Notes: generated from the sequence alone by a model not told the origin. DNA of 64,000 nucleotides from Burkholderia dolosa (GCF_902499135.1 NZ_CABVPR010000019.1:1-64000), one strand, 5' to 3'; shown: positions 18,502 through 28,837, counted from the first letter of the stretch. Program-made: numbers and translations.

Positions 18502-20811
18502 TCAGAAGCGATCGGCGAGTCCCATCGCCGGGTCGCTGACCGAGTGGCGACCGGTTTCGACGCGACCGGCCACGCGACGCGAGAAGCTCGCATCGCTGTC
18601 GGCGGTCACGATGAAGTCGTACCAGTGGCCGGTCGAGTCGAGGTTCCAGTGCAGTTCCGCTTGATCGCCGGCGCGCACGGTGACGGTCCACGTCGTGCCG
18701 GCGTCGTTGCCGTGGCGATGATCGTCGTGCGGGCCGCGGCCCGAAAGCGGCCCGTACACCTGATTGGATCGCACGGTGAAGCGCACGGTGCCGCCGCCGT
18801 CGTTGCGCAAGCGCAGATGCAGATTGCCGCTCGCGCCCGCATAGCCGACGCGGATTTCCGGGTTCGGCGCGCGTGCGCCGCCGAGCCGTGCGAGATCGCC
18901 GGTGAAGCGCCGGTGATAGCCGTTCGGACCGAGCACCCACAGGTCGTATTTGCCGCCGTCGTCGGCGCGTGCCGCCCAGTCGCCGTGCAGCGCCTTGCCC
19001 GGTTCGACGACGTAGCGTCGCGGTACGCGATCGAGGTGCAGCTTGTCGTAGACGTGAAATACCGCGGCGGCGCGGCCCGTATTCGCGAACTTCAGCGTGA
19101 CCGTGCCGTTGACCGCGTCGACGCGTGCGCTCGCATGCAGCTCGTACGGCAGCGCGCGCGACGGCCGAACGCCGATGGCCTGGGCGGGCAGCGACGGCGC
19201 GGTGGGCGGCGAGATCTTCGGCGCGGCCTGCTGCGCGGCGCTCAGCGCGTCGGCCGCGTCTTTCGTCGTGCGGCCGGCGAGCGTCGGCAGCGGTTCGTCG
19301 TTCGGCGAGCGGAAGTTGAACGCGCTCGTCAGGTCGCCGCAGACCGCGCGGCGATACGCGCTGATCTGCGGTTCGACGACGCCGAAGCGCTTCTCGAGGA
19401 AGAGCAGCGTCGACGTATGGTCGAACACCTGCGAGTTCACCCAGCCGCCGCGGCTCCACGGCGACACGACCCACATCGGCACGCGCGGGCCGGGGCCGTA
19501 CGGACGGCCATCGGCTGCAGGCTGGCTCGACGTCGCGGGCGTGAAGTCGTGGTACTCCACCGCGACGTCCGCAGCCGACAGCGTATGACCGCCCGCGAGC
19601 GTGCCGTCCGGATTGCGCGACGGCACGGCCGGCGACGGCATGTGATCGAAGAAGCCGTCGTTTTCGTCGTAGTTGATCAGCAGCACGGTCTTGCTCCACA
19701 CGTCGGGGTTCGCCGTCAGCGCGTCGAGCACCGCCTGCACGTACCAGCCGCCTTGCGCGGGGCTCGACGGTCCGGGGTGTTCGCTGTACGCGGACGGCGG
19801 GATGATCCACGACACGGCCGGCAGCGTGCCGTTGCGGATGTCGTCGCGGAACGTTTCGAGGAAGCCGTACGGCATCGTGTTGCCGAAACCCTTCGCGAGC
19901 GGGCTCAGCGGATCGTCGATCGCCGGATCGTAGAACGGGCCCGCGGCCGTCACCGGCTGCTTGATGTCCGTCGCTGCGACGTACACGGGCCGGCGCGCGG
20001 CCGGCATCTGCTCGATCGCCGCGCGCCAGTGGCGAAAGCCCATCATCTCGTTGCAGCCGAAGTTGTCGATCAGGCTCTGATAGACCTTCCAGCTCACGCC
20101 GGCCTGCTGCAGGCGATCCGCATAGGTCGTCCACGTCCAGCCCTGGCTCGACGGACCGACGTCGTTGCCGCCGTTGAACTGGTTGTTCAGCGCGGCGATC
20201 TTCACGCGGCGGCCGTCGGCGGGGCTGATGCCGTTCGGGCCGTTCGTGCCGCTCCAGTAGAACAGGCGATTGGCGATCGTGCCCGTGTGCATCCCGCAGT
20301 GGTAGTGGTCGCACAGCGTGAACGCATCGGCGAGCGCGCGCTGAAACGGCACTTCGGCCGCATCGTAATAGCCCATCGACAGCGGCGTCTTCGCGTCGGG
20401 CCAGCGGTTCATCCGGCCGTGGTCCCATGCGGCCTGCGAATCGGCCCACGAGTGCGGCGTGCCGCCCGCACGCTGCGCGTTGCCGCGGCTCTCGTCGAGG
20501 TGGTACGGCGTGAAGGTGGTCGCCGGCGTCGTCTTCGTGTACGTCTGATAGAACACGTTGCGGCCGTTCGGCGACGGCACCGCGAAGCGGTCGCCGTAGC
20601 CGCGCACGCCCTTGAACGTGCCGAAATAGCTGTCGAATGCGCGGTTCTCCATCATCAGCAGCACCACGTGCTTCACGTCGCGGATCGTCCCGGTCTCGTG
20701 AAACGCCGGAATCGCGAGCGCGCGGCGGATGCTCGGCGGAAACGCGGACAGTGCGGCGGCCGCGAGGCCGGACGTGGCGGTTTGCTGAAGGAATTTGCGG
20801 CGTGATGTCAT
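18502..20811 (-). CDS. Phosphocholine-specific phospholipase C (Tat-exported)
   Basis: A 769-residue enzyme of the phosphoesterase/acid phosphatase AcpA family that hydrolyses phosphatidylcholine and related lipids. The N-terminus MTSRRKFLQQ carries the twin-arginine export motif (RRKF) and a hydrophobic stretch ending near ALA. Catalytic-core motifs include MMENRAFDSYFGTFKGVRGYGDR-like sequence near residue 55, YDENDGFFDH in the middle and VFDHTSTLLFLEKRFGV. Two C-terminal beta domains of the DUF756 type follow (about residues 560-650 and 670-755). The ATG at 20811 is chosen because it directly precedes the Tat signal; the 76-codon upstream extension is arginine-rich. In Burkholderia such enzymes serve phosphate scavenging and virulence (family knowledge). 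Confidence 0.9.
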   Translation of the reverse strand: MTSRRKFLQQTATSGLAAAALSAFPPSIRRALAIPAFHETGTIRDVKHVVLLMMENRAFDSYFGTFKGVRGYGDRFAVPSPNGRNVFYQTYTKTTPATTFTPYHLDESRGNAQRAGGTPHSWADSQAAWDHGRMNRWPDAKTPLSMGYYDAAEVPFQRALADAFTLCDHYHCGMHTGTIANRLFYWSGTNGPNGISPADGRRVKIAALNNQFNGGNDVGPSSQGWTWTTYADRLQQAGVSWKVYQSLIDNFGCNEMMGFRHWRAAIEQMPAARRPVYVAATDIKQPVTAAGPFYDPAIDDPLSPLAKGFGNTMPYGFLETFRDDIRNGTLPAVSWIIPPSAYSEHPGPSSPAQGGWYVQAVLDALTANPDVWSKTVLLINYDENDGFFDHMPSPAVPSRNPDGTLAGGHTLSAADVAVEYHDFTPATSSQPAADGRPYGPGPRVPMWVVSPWSRGGWVNSQVFDHTSTLLFLEKRFGVVEPQISAYRRAVCGDLTSAFNFRSPNDEPLPTLAGRTTKDAADALSAAQQAAPKISPPTAPSLPAQAIGVRPSRALPYELHASARVDAVNGTVTLKFANTGRAAAVFHVYDKLHLDRVPRRYVVEPGKALHGDWAARADDGGKYDLWVLGPNGYHRRFTGDLARLGGARAPNPEIRVGYAGASGNLHLRLRNDGGGTVRFTVRSNQVYGPLSGRGPHDDHRHGNDAGTTWTVTVRAGDQAELHWNLDSTGHWYDFIVTADSDASFSRRVAGRVETGRHSVSDPAMGLADRF

Positions 20812-21439
20812 GGCGTTCGGATCCTCATGATGGGAGCGTTCGTGACTTCGTCGGGTCGTGCCCGGGCGTGCGCGCTTTCCGCTTCGCGATACCGCGGCGA
20901 TGCGCGTGCGTGTTGCGTCGCATGCCGGCGTTCGTCGTCTTCGCATTTCGTGAAACAGGCCGCGTCGAGCGTACATTCCGATCGTTCGTCGGAATCCTGC
21001 ATGCGCTGCGTTCGCGATACGAAGACGGGAAGTCGGCACACGCGCGCCCGACGGCAGCCGGGCTGGGCGGCGCTCAGTCTAGGGAACCGACATGACGCGG
21101 ACGTGATGGCGACGTGACAGTGCGTGCGACGTGCACGACGTTGCGTACGCAACGAATGCCGCACGCCGATGCGCACGCGCGGAGAGGTAAGGAATTACCG
21201 GTTTCGCGCGCGGCGCGGAGAAGGAATTGCCGGTTGCATCGAGTCGCGATCGTGACGATCGCCGCAGTCGTTGCGCAGGCAACGGCATCGTCGGGCAGCG
21301 TGGCAGCACGTCATATTCATCTGAAAATCGATTCGTTTTCCGCCGGCGGTGCGCGTCGTATCGTTGGACGATTTGTCGATCGTAGCGGCCGCCGCGATGC
21401 CGCTTTTCACAACGTCTCTTTCAAACGGAATCCGCTTCG
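20812..21439. other. Divergent intergenic region, phospholipase C / thioredoxin-like gene
   Basis: About 630 bp with no convincing gene; open frames here are arginine/serine-rich on all strands. A direct repeat AAGGAATTRCCGGTT occurs at 21189-21203 and 21221-21235 (one mismatch, 32 bp apart), about 200 bp before the thioredoxin-like gene. AT-rich DNA at 21305-21345 is the most promoter-like stretch. Confidence 0.45.
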
Positions 21440-23035
21440 ATGAAAACCGTGCTTCGGAACCTGTTTGCCGCTTGCCTGTTCGCTGCCGCCGGGGCGGCGT
21501 TTGCCACGGTTGCGTCGCAGCCCGCGACGGGCGGCGCTCCGTCGTCCGAGCGCGCGCATCTGCCGCCCGGCATTGCGTGGCAGCAAGGCGACGTCGACGC
21601 CGCGTTCGCGCTCGCGAAGCGCACCGGCAAGCCGCTGCTGCTGTATTGGGGCGCCGTGTGGTGCCCGTCGTGCAATCAGGTGAAGTCGACGATTTTCAGC
21701 CAGCAGACCTTCAAGGCGCGCTCCGCGCTGTTCGTGCCCGTGTATCTCGACGGCGATACCGACAGTGCGCAGAAGCTCGGCGAGCGCTTCAACGTGCACG
21801 GCTATCCGACGATGATTCTGTTCCGCCCGGACGGTACCGAGGTCACGCGGCTGCCGGGCGAAGCCGATCTCGACCGTTACATGCAGGCGCTGTCGCTCGG
21901 GATGACGGCCGCGCATCCGGTACGGCAGACGCTCGCGAACGCGTTGAAGAGCGGCGCGTCGCCGACCGCGGCCGAATGGCATCTGCTGGCCGACTATTCG
22001 TGGGATACCGACGGCGCGCTGCCGGTGCCCGCCGATCGCGTCGCGCAGACGTTGCTGACGCTGTCGGAACGCGCGCGGGCGGCCGGCGCGTCGGCGGACG
22101 CCGCGCGGCTCGCGTTGAAAGCGGCGGTGGTTGCCGCATCCGGCGATCCGTCGCAGACGGGTGCGATCGACAAGGCGGCGCTCGCCGATGCGCTGCGCGG
22201 CGTGCTGCGCGACGCTGCGCTGTCGCGCGCCGATTCCGACGTGCTCGTCGCAGCGCCCGCGCGCGTCGTTGCGTTTCTCGGCAGCGACGACACGCAGCGC
22301 GCAGCGTTGCGCGGCGCATACGGCACGGCGCTCGCGCGGCTGTCGGTCGACGCCACGTTGTCGTCGATCGATCGGTTGATGGCGCTCCATGGTCGTGTGC
22401 TGCTCGCGCGCGACAACGTTCGCAACGGCGCACCGCTCGCCGCACCGGCGCTCGTCGACACTGCACGCAAGCAGATCGCTGCTTCCGTGAGCGGCGCCGC
22501 GAATGCATACGAGCGGCAGGCACTCGTCAGCGAAGGCGCCGACACGCTCACCGACGCCGGGCTGTACGACGAGTCCGATGCGCTGCTGAAGGCGGAGTTG
22601 CCGCGTTCGTCGACGCCGTACTACTTCATGTCGGGGCTGGCCGCGAATGCGAAGGCGCGCGGCGACAAGACCGCGGCGCTCGACTGGTACCGCAACGCAT
22701 ACGAAGCGGCGAGCGGCTCGGCGACCAAACTGCGCTGGGGGGCGACTTACTTCGCGAACGCGGTCGAGCTGGCGCCCGACGACGCGACGCGGATCGAAGC
22801 GATTGCGGCGAGCGTGCTCGCGCAGGCGGGCAAGACGAAGGATGCGTTCTACGGCGCGAACCTGCGGGCATTGACGAAGGTCGTCGCGCAGTTGAACCGC
22901 TGGCGCGGCCGCGGCGCGCACGATGCGTCGGTCCGGTCGGTTGCGAAGCGGTTCGACGGTCTATGCGGCAAGTTGCCGGCCGGCGATCCGCAGGCAGCGG
23001 CGTGTGCGCGGTTGAGCGAGTCCGTGAGGGTGTGA
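21440..23035 (+). CDS. Exported thioredoxin-fold protein with long helical C-terminus
   Basis: A 531-residue protein. Residues 1-22 are a signal peptide (MKTVLRNLFAACLFAAAGAAFA). Residues about 45-155 form a thioredoxin-like domain with the redox pair WCPSC (Cys75, Cys78) and the cis-Pro motif GYPTMILF, so it probably acts on periplasmic thiols or disulfides. The remaining ~370 residues are alanine-rich and helical, resembling tetratricopeptide-like solenoids (KTAALDWYRNAYEAASGSATKLRWG). The whole arrangement is not one I can name. It has no evident operon partner. Confidence 0.8.
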   Translation: MKTVLRNLFAACLFAAAGAAFATVASQPATGGAPSSERAHLPPGIAWQQGDVDAAFALAKRTGKPLLLYWGAVWCPSCNQVKSTIFSQQTFKARSALFVPVYLDGDTDSAQKLGERFNVHGYPTMILFRPDGTEVTRLPGEADLDRYMQALSLGMTAAHPVRQTLANALKSGASPTAAEWHLLADYSWDTDGALPVPADRVAQTLLTLSERARAAGASADAARLALKAAVVAASGDPSQTGAIDKAALADALRGVLRDAALSRADSDVLVAAPARVVAFLGSDDTQRAALRGAYGTALARLSVDATLSSIDRLMALHGRVLLARDNVRNGAPLAAPALVDTARKQIAASVSGAANAYERQALVSEGADTLTDAGLYDESDALLKAELPRSSTPYYFMSGLAANAKARGDKTAALDWYRNAYEAASGSATKLRWGATYFANAVELAPDDATRIEAIAASVLAQAGKTKDAFYGANLRALTKVVAQLNRWRGRGAHDASVRSVAKRFDGLCGKLPAGDPQAAACARLSESVRV

Positions 23036-23061
23036 AGGCGTGAACGCGCAAACACGCGTGC

Positions 23062-23444
23062 GCGTGAGTGAGCAAGCGCGACCGGTCGGACGAAACCACT
23101 ACCGTCCCGACTCCGAAGACGCGCCGCGATCGCTGCCGTATCCGGCGGCACGCTGCTGCGCGATTTTCGCTTCCGCTGCGACGATGCTGACCGGATAGAA
23201 CCAGTCGCTGGACTGGAAGCCCGCTTGCTTGAGTGCCTTGACTTCAGCGGGCACGAGCGTGGCTGAGCAAGCGCGACCGGTCGGACGAAACCACTACCGT
23301 CCCGACTCCGAAGACGCGCCGCGATCGTTGCCGTATCCGGCGGCGCGCTGCTGCGCGATTTTCGCTTCCGCGGCGACGATGCTGGCCGGATAGAACCAGT
23401 CGCTGGACTGGAAGCCCGCTTGCTTGAGTGCCTTGACTTCAGCG
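23062..23444. repeat. 195-bp tandem duplication
   Basis: Two copies, about 23062-23249 and 23257-23444, offset by exactly 195 bp and about 97-98% identical over some 185 bp. The right copy contains the 3' half of the DUF4148 gene plus its downstream sequence; the left copy is the duplicate. The high identity indicates a recent event. Confidence 0.9.
23099..23254 (-). pseudogene. Duplicated 3' fragment of the DUF4148 gene
   Basis: The left copy of the tandem duplication encodes the last ~50 residues of the neighbouring DUF4148 protein (EVKALKQAGFQSSDWFYPVS...) and its stop codon, but has lost the signal peptide and the normal start. An in-frame GTG at 23254 could open a 51-residue frame, but there is no ribosome site or export signal, so it is treated as a remnant. 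It differs from the parent by only a few residues (for example V for A in FYPAS). Confidence 0.75.
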
Positions 23445-23545
23445 TGCACCTGCGCGCGCGTGAGCGGCTGGGCCGATTGCGCATGGACGACGAGCGGGGC
23501 GGACAGCGCGATGGCGATTGCGATCGCATGGATTGGGCGCTTCAT
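23294..23545 (-). CDS. DUF4148 family exported small protein
   Basis: An 83-residue protein. Residues 1-24 are a signal peptide (MKRPIHAIAIAIALSAPLVVHA). The mature part carries the family motif LTRAQVHAEVKALKQAGF followed by SDWFYPASIVAAEAKIAQQ, where Burkholderiales DUF4148 proteins usually have a similar 'YP..iqaAe' segment. The ATG at 23545 is preceded by GGAG at a suitable distance. These proteins are abundant periplasmic proteins of unknown function in Burkholderiales. Its 3' half is duplicated immediately downstream. Confidence 0.85.
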   Translation of the reverse strand: MKRPIHAIAIAIALSAPLVVHAQSAQPLTRAQVHAEVKALKQAGFQSSDWFYPASIVAAEAKIAQQRAAGYGNDRGASSESGR

Positions 23546-23908
23546 GGTCGGGATCTCCATGTTGCCGACGATTCGCCGTCGCGTGAGGCGATCGGGCGTC
23601 GGGTTGAAGGCAGTGTAGGCCGGACAACGCGCGCGAAAAATGCGACCGCTCCCAACGCAGTGTTCTGCGGTCGACAACAATACGTTTGAAGCGGATCGTG
23701 GTGCGGAGGGGCGTGATGCGCTTGATACGGCGGCTGAGCGTTCCGCCGAGTGCGCGCCCGATGGGTGAACCCGGCGGCGAGCTGTCCAATGTGGGAGCCG
23801 GGTGACGGATAGCGCATGCCGGAATCCGTTCCGGCGCGCATCCGCTTCGCGGGCCGAGGGCAACTCTCCGCCCGGGCGCCGGCCGCGTCGATACGGTCGG
23901 GCGCCAAA
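23546..23908. other. Intergenic region upstream of DUF4148 gene
   Basis: About 360 bp. The segment 23660-23700 (GACAACAATACGTTTGAAGC) is the most promoter-like part for the DUF4148 gene, which reads leftward. I see no gene here. Confidence 0.4.
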
Positions 23909-23931
23909 CGGCGGCGTGCGCGACGCCGCCG
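23909..23931 (-). terminator. Terminator of the GntP permease gene
   Basis: Perfect hairpin with arms CGGCGGCGT and ACGCCGCCG and a 5-nt loop, 10 bp beyond the permease stop codon. On the gene's strand it is followed by TTT. Confidence 0.7.
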
Positions 23932-23941
23932 ATGCAGACGG

Positions 23942-25345
23942 TTACACGAGCCCCGTCGCGTAGTACACGGCGATCACGAAGAACACCGCGAGCGTCTTGA
24001 TCACGGTGACCGCGAAGATGTCGCGATACGACTCGCGGTGCGTGAGCCCCGTGACCGCGAGCAGCGTGATCACCGCACCGTTGTGCGGCAGCGTGTCCAT
24101 GCCGCCGCTCGCCATCGCGACGACCCGGTGCAGTACGTCCATCGGAATGTTCGCGGCCTGCGCGCCCTTGATGAACAGATCCGACATCGCGGCGAGCGCG
24201 ATGCTCATGCCGCCCGATGCGGAACCGGTAATGCCGGCGAGCGAGCTGACCGACACGGCAGCGTTGACCAGCGGGTTCGGGATGCTCTTCAGTGCGTCGC
24301 TGACGACGAGGAAGCCCGGCAGCGCGGCGATCACGCCGCCGAAGCCGTATTCCGACGCGGTGTTCATCGCGGCGAGCAGCGCGCCGGCGACGGCGGCCTT
24401 CGAGCCGGCCGCGAAACGCTCGCTGACGCGCTTGAATGTCGTGAGCACGACCAGCACGATGCCGAGCAGCAGCGCCGCTTCGACCGACCAGATCGCGACG
24501 ACCGTCTTGATCGACGTCGTGACCGGCGCATGCACGCCCGGCAGTACTTCCGGCGCGACCGTGTACGACGCGGCGCCGTACCACTGCGGGATCAGCTTCG
24601 TGAACGCGAAGTTCGACACGCCGACGACGATCAGCGGCAGGATCGCCAGCGCGGGATTCGGCAGCGATTTCGCCTCGACGCGCTCCGGCTCGTTGACGAG
24701 CGACGTGCCGTAGCCTTCGCCCTTCGCCATCGCGGAGCGGCGACGCCATTCGAGATACGCGAGGCCGACGACGATGATGAACAGCGAGCCGATCGTGCCG
24801 AGCGCGGGCGCGGCCCATGCGGTCGTCTTGAAGAACGTGGTCGGGATGATGTTTTGAATCTGCGGCGTGCCGGGCAGCGAATCCATCGTGAACGAGAACG
24901 CGCCGAGCGCGATCGCGCCGGGCATCAGCCGCTTCGGAATATTGCTCTGGCGATAGAGTTCGGCGGCGAACGGGTAGACCGCGAACACGACGACGAACAG
25001 CGACACGCCGCCATAGGTGAGCAGCGCGCACACCGCGACGATCACCGCATTCGCGCGCGAGCGGCCGATGTAGCGGATCGCCGCATGGACGATCGACTCC
25101 GAGAACCCGGACAGTTCGATCACCTTGCCGAACACGGCGCCGAGCATGAACACCGGGAAATACAGTTTGACGAAGCCGACCATCTTCTCCATGAAGATGC
25201 CGGAGAAGACCGGCGCGACGGCGGCCGGGTCGGTGAGCAGCACCGCGCCCAGTGCGGCGATCGGCGCGAACAGGATCACGCTGTAGCCGCGATACGCGGC
25301 GAACATCAGAAACGCCAGCGCGGCGAGGACGATCACGAAGGACAA
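23942..25345 (-). CDS. GntP-family proton symporter for an organic acid
   Basis: A 467-residue inner-membrane permease of the GntP family with about 12-14 hydrophobic segments. Family patterns include FAVYPFAAELYRQSNIPKRLMPG, the motif GAFSFTMDSLPGTPQIQN in the middle, and SGGMDTLPHNGAVITLLAVTGLTHRESY near the C-terminus. GntP members carry gluconate and related sugar acids, but several proteobacterial relatives next to PAS-sigma54 activators carry D-3-hydroxybutyrate; the substrate here is open. It is divergent from a sigma54 activator and has its own -24/-12 promoter. Confidence 0.88.
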   Translation of the reverse strand: MSFVIVLAALAFLMFAAYRGYSVILFAPIAALGAVLLTDPAAVAPVFSGIFMEKMVGFVKLYFPVFMLGAVFGKVIELSGFSESIVHAAIRYIGRSRANAVIVAVCALLTYGGVSLFVVVFAVYPFAAELYRQSNIPKRLMPGAIALGAFSFTMDSLPGTPQIQNIIPTTFFKTTAWAAPALGTIGSLFIIVVGLAYLEWRRRSAMAKGEGYGTSLVNEPERVEAKSLPNPALAILPLIVVGVSNFAFTKLIPQWYGAASYTVAPEVLPGVHAPVTTSIKTVVAIWSVEAALLLGIVLVVLTTFKRVSERFAAGSKAAVAGALLAAMNTASEYGFGGVIAALPGFLVVSDALKSIPNPLVNAAVSVSSLAGITGSASGGMSIALAAMSDLFIKGAQAANIPMDVLHRVVAMASGGMDTLPHNGAVITLLAVTGLTHRESYRDIFAVTVIKTLAVFFVIAVYYATGLV

Positions 25346-25411
25346 GGGAGTCTCCTAATGGCTTTGGTTGTTGTTCGATCGCGCGACGCGCCGCGGACCG
25401 GCTCGGGTTCG

Positions 25412-25427
25412 TGCAGGTTTCGTGCCA
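25412..25427 (-). promoter_or_regulatory. Sigma54 (-24/-12) promoter of the GntP permease gene
   Basis: On the minus strand TGGCACGAAACCTGCA matches TGGCAC-N5-TTGCW at all but one informative position. The start point would fall near 25400, giving a 55-nt leader. Three enhancer-like palindromes lie 100-230 bp upstream, and the divergent gene encodes a sigma54 activator. Confidence 0.8.
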
Positions 25428-25510
25428 TCGGCCGCATCGCACCGCCGGACGCGGATTCGCCGCCGGCCGGCCGGCCCTTGCCGGCCAAGGTCTGACGATT
25501 CTACAGAAAA

Positions 25511-25629
25511 CGTCTCGATCCGGAGACGAATCTGCTGCCCGAATGAGCGACGCGGCGGCGCAGGGCTTTCCCGGACAACGCATTGCGACCCGTCTCCGGA
25601 GTGAGATAATCCGTCTCGTTCCGGAGACA
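25511..25629. promoter_or_regulatory. Three enhancer sites CGTCTC-N6-GAGACG
   Basis: Site 1 (25511-25528) is a perfect CGTCTC-N6-GAGACG inverted repeat. Site 2 (25591-25608) has an intact left half and GAGATA on the right. Site 3 (25612-25629) differs in one base. Sites 2 and 3 are 21 bp apart, two helical turns, which suits cooperative binding of an enhancer-binding protein. A further half-site GGAGACG lies at 25647-25653. The presumed binder is the divergent PAS-sigma54 activator. Confidence 0.8.
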
Positions 25630-25661
25630 TCCGGCCAAGAATAGACGGAGACGACGACACG

Positions 25662-27140
<1,479 letters not shown>

Positions 27141-27230
27141 CACGGTGCGGCCGGTGCGATCGATCGCGAAGCGGGAAGCCGGAGCTCGCGCCGCAACGCA
27201 TGCTTCGGGTCCGGCCGACGGGAGACGATG

Positions 27231-27755
27231 ATGAAGCGAACCGGCATGGCTGCCTGGCTGACTGTATTGCTGAGTGCGTCGGCGGTTGCGCAGTCGGGCG
27301 ACGATGCGCCCGGCGCACGGCGCAACTGGTACAACGATCCGTTTGTCGTGCTGTCGCACGACATTGCCGAATGTCCGCTGCCGCTCGGCCCGTGGATGAC
27401 GCACGCGGAGATGGAGGACGACGCGCATTACCGCGTCGAACGCGGTACGACGTGCTGGCTCGCTCATCGCTGTTCGAAACCGAACGCTTATTTGTATGAC
27501 GCGCCGATCGCCGAGGCCGCGAAAGCGCATTTCGCCGGTTCCGATCGACTGCGCGGGACGAGCCTGTGGATCACCGTGCAGCGGCGCTTCATTTATGCGG
27601 AAGGATGCGCGGAGCCGACATTCGATCGCGATGCATTGCAACGCGAACTCGACGCGCTTCCCGATGTCGAGCAGGTTTTCATTCGCATCACCGACGATCC
27701 GCGAAGGTCGTTGCCGTACAAGACGCGCGCGGATCCCGACCGCATGCCGAATTGA
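27231..27755 (+). CDS. Exported protein with a BON-like segment
   Basis: A 174-residue protein with a signal peptide (MKRTGMAAWLTVLLSASAVAQ). The mature part has four cysteines that may form disulfides (IAECPLPLG, RGTTCWLAHRC, YAEGC). Residues about 90-160 (EAAKAHFAGSDRLRGTSLWITVQRRFIYAEGC...LPDVEQVFIRIT) have the strand-helix-strand pattern of a BON domain, which binds phospholipid or links envelope components, but the match is by eye only. The second of two adjacent ATG codons is chosen because it has better spacing from the GGGAG ribosome site. Confidence 0.65.
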   Translation: MKRTGMAAWLTVLLSASAVAQSGDDAPGARRNWYNDPFVVLSHDIAECPLPLGPWMTHAEMEDDAHYRVERGTTCWLAHRCSKPNAYLYDAPIAEAAKAHFAGSDRLRGTSLWITVQRRFIYAEGCAEPTFDRDALQRELDALPDVEQVFIRITDDPRRSLPYKTRADPDRMPN

Positions 27756-27816
27756 ACCTTGGAGGGCCGTGCATGGCATACTCGCGACATTTAAAAAAGG
27801 GTTGACGGAAAGAACA

Positions 27817-28101
27817 ATGAAACACATGCTTGCGTCGGTCTGTCGGTGGCCTTTGGCGCATTGGCGCCGGGCCGGATTGTTGGCTCTGATTGCCGGGCTC
27901 GGCGGGTGCGGCGGCGGGGCGCCGCTGTTCACTTCGGACGGGCGTCCCACTACGCAGGTGCAGTGCACGGGCAACGACTGGAGCAATTGCACGGACAATG
28001 CCCGCGCGATCTGCAACGGCGAGTTCGACGTGATTCAGCAATCGACCGATGACGCCGTGCGAAATCTTCTCTTCGCATGCAAGAAGAAAAGCGGTTATTG
28101 A
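27817..28101 (+). CDS. Small lipoprotein
   Basis: A 94-residue protein whose N-terminus (RRAGLLALIAGLGGC) ends in a lipobox with the acceptor cysteine near residue 31. Four further cysteines occur in the short mature part (VQCTGNDWSNCTDNARAICNGEFD, FACKKK), so it is probably disulfide bonded. It follows the BON-like protein by 61 bp in the same direction, and both may be envelope proteins of one transcript. Function is unknown. Confidence 0.65.
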   Translation: MKHMLASVCRWPLAHWRRAGLLALIAGLGGCGGGAPLFTSDGRPTTQVQCTGNDWSNCTDNARAICNGEFDVIQQSTDDAVRNLLFACKKKSGY

Positions 28102-28202
28102 CCCAAATGACCGGATGAGGAGACGGTAACCGGGTGAGTCGCTTTTCTATTTGCTTAGAGTCAGCTATTTTTCGTGAATAACGTTTACGGAGTCCCATCC
28201 AT

Positions 28203-28496
28203 ATGGCGACCTACAGGCAACTGACAGCGCAGCTCGAAAGGCTTCAGCAAAAAATCGAAAAGGAACGTGAAAAGGCAATTGCCGATGCGATTGCCGATAT
28301 CCGCGCGAAAATCGAAGAATTCGACATTACGCCGGAAGAGCTCGGTTTCCGACCGCGTGCCGCGCGGGCGACCAAAGCGAAACGTCCGTTGCCGCCGAAA
28401 TACCGGAATCCCAAGACGGGTGAAACCTGGAGCGGCCGCGGACGAGCGCCCGCTTGGCTCGGCAAGAACCGCGCGCGTTTCCTGATCAAGGACTGA
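28203..28496 (+). CDS. H-NS-family DNA-binding protein
   Basis: A 97-residue nucleoid-associated protein of the short betaproteobacterial H-NS type. Residues 1-45 are the helical oligomerisation domain (QLTAQLERLQQKIEKEREKAI...KIEEFDITPEELG), and residues about 60-90 the DNA-binding C-terminus PPKYRNPKTGETWSGRGRAPAWL, with the G-R-G-R minor-groove hook. Local DNA is less GC-rich than the neighbours. A ribosome site GGAG precedes the ATG, and a strong terminator follows. Such proteins silence AT-rich, often foreign, DNA. A divergent relative is encoded at 32131-32673. Confidence 0.9.
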   Translation: MATYRQLTAQLERLQQKIEKEREKAIADAIADIRAKIEEFDITPEELGFRPRAARATKAKRPLPPKYRNPKTGETWSGRGRAPAWLGKNRARFLIKD

Positions 28497-28497
28497 C

Positions 28498-28837
28498 TCC
28501 CGAAAAACCTCACCTTTCGCGCGTTGACTGACGGTGCGAGCGGCCATTCGGCCGTCGCACCGTTTTGTTTTTGCGCAATCGCCACGTGATCGCGGTACGC
28601 GAATCGCGGTGCGCCGCCATTCGACAGATGCGTGCCGCTTTCCGAATTCGCATTGATTCGCCCGCATATCGCGGCGAATTTCGGTAAACGCGCGCGCGAT
28701 TGCGCGATGCATACGTGCCAACATTCGCGAACGCCGCGGTGCACGTCCGCTCCGGTTTCCGATCACCTTTCGCTCGTCCGCATCGCGCGGCACGTCATTC
28801 CCGAATTGACTCACCTTTGCTCCCGTAAAGCCTCACC
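28498..28837 (-). repeat. Left cluster of GGTGAG-N3-TTTCGGGA repeats (minus strand)
   Basis: Read on the minus strand, copies occur at 28498-28514 (GGTGAGGTTTTTCGGGA), 28799-28815 (GGTGAGTCAATTCGGGA) and 28821-28837 (GGTGAGGCTTTACGGGA), with a degenerate copy at 28751-28767. The last two are 22 bp apart. Three copies also share an extended GCAAA or GCGAAA before GGTGAG. The first begins at the stop codon of the H-NS gene. Orientation is opposite to the array at 31771-32042. Confidence 0.75.
28531..28572 (+). terminator. Rho-independent terminator of the H-NS gene
   Basis: Hairpin ACGGTGCGA-GCGGCC-ATTC-GGCC-G-TCGCACCGT followed by TTTTGTTTTT, 35 bp after the H-NS stop codon. Confidence 0.9.
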
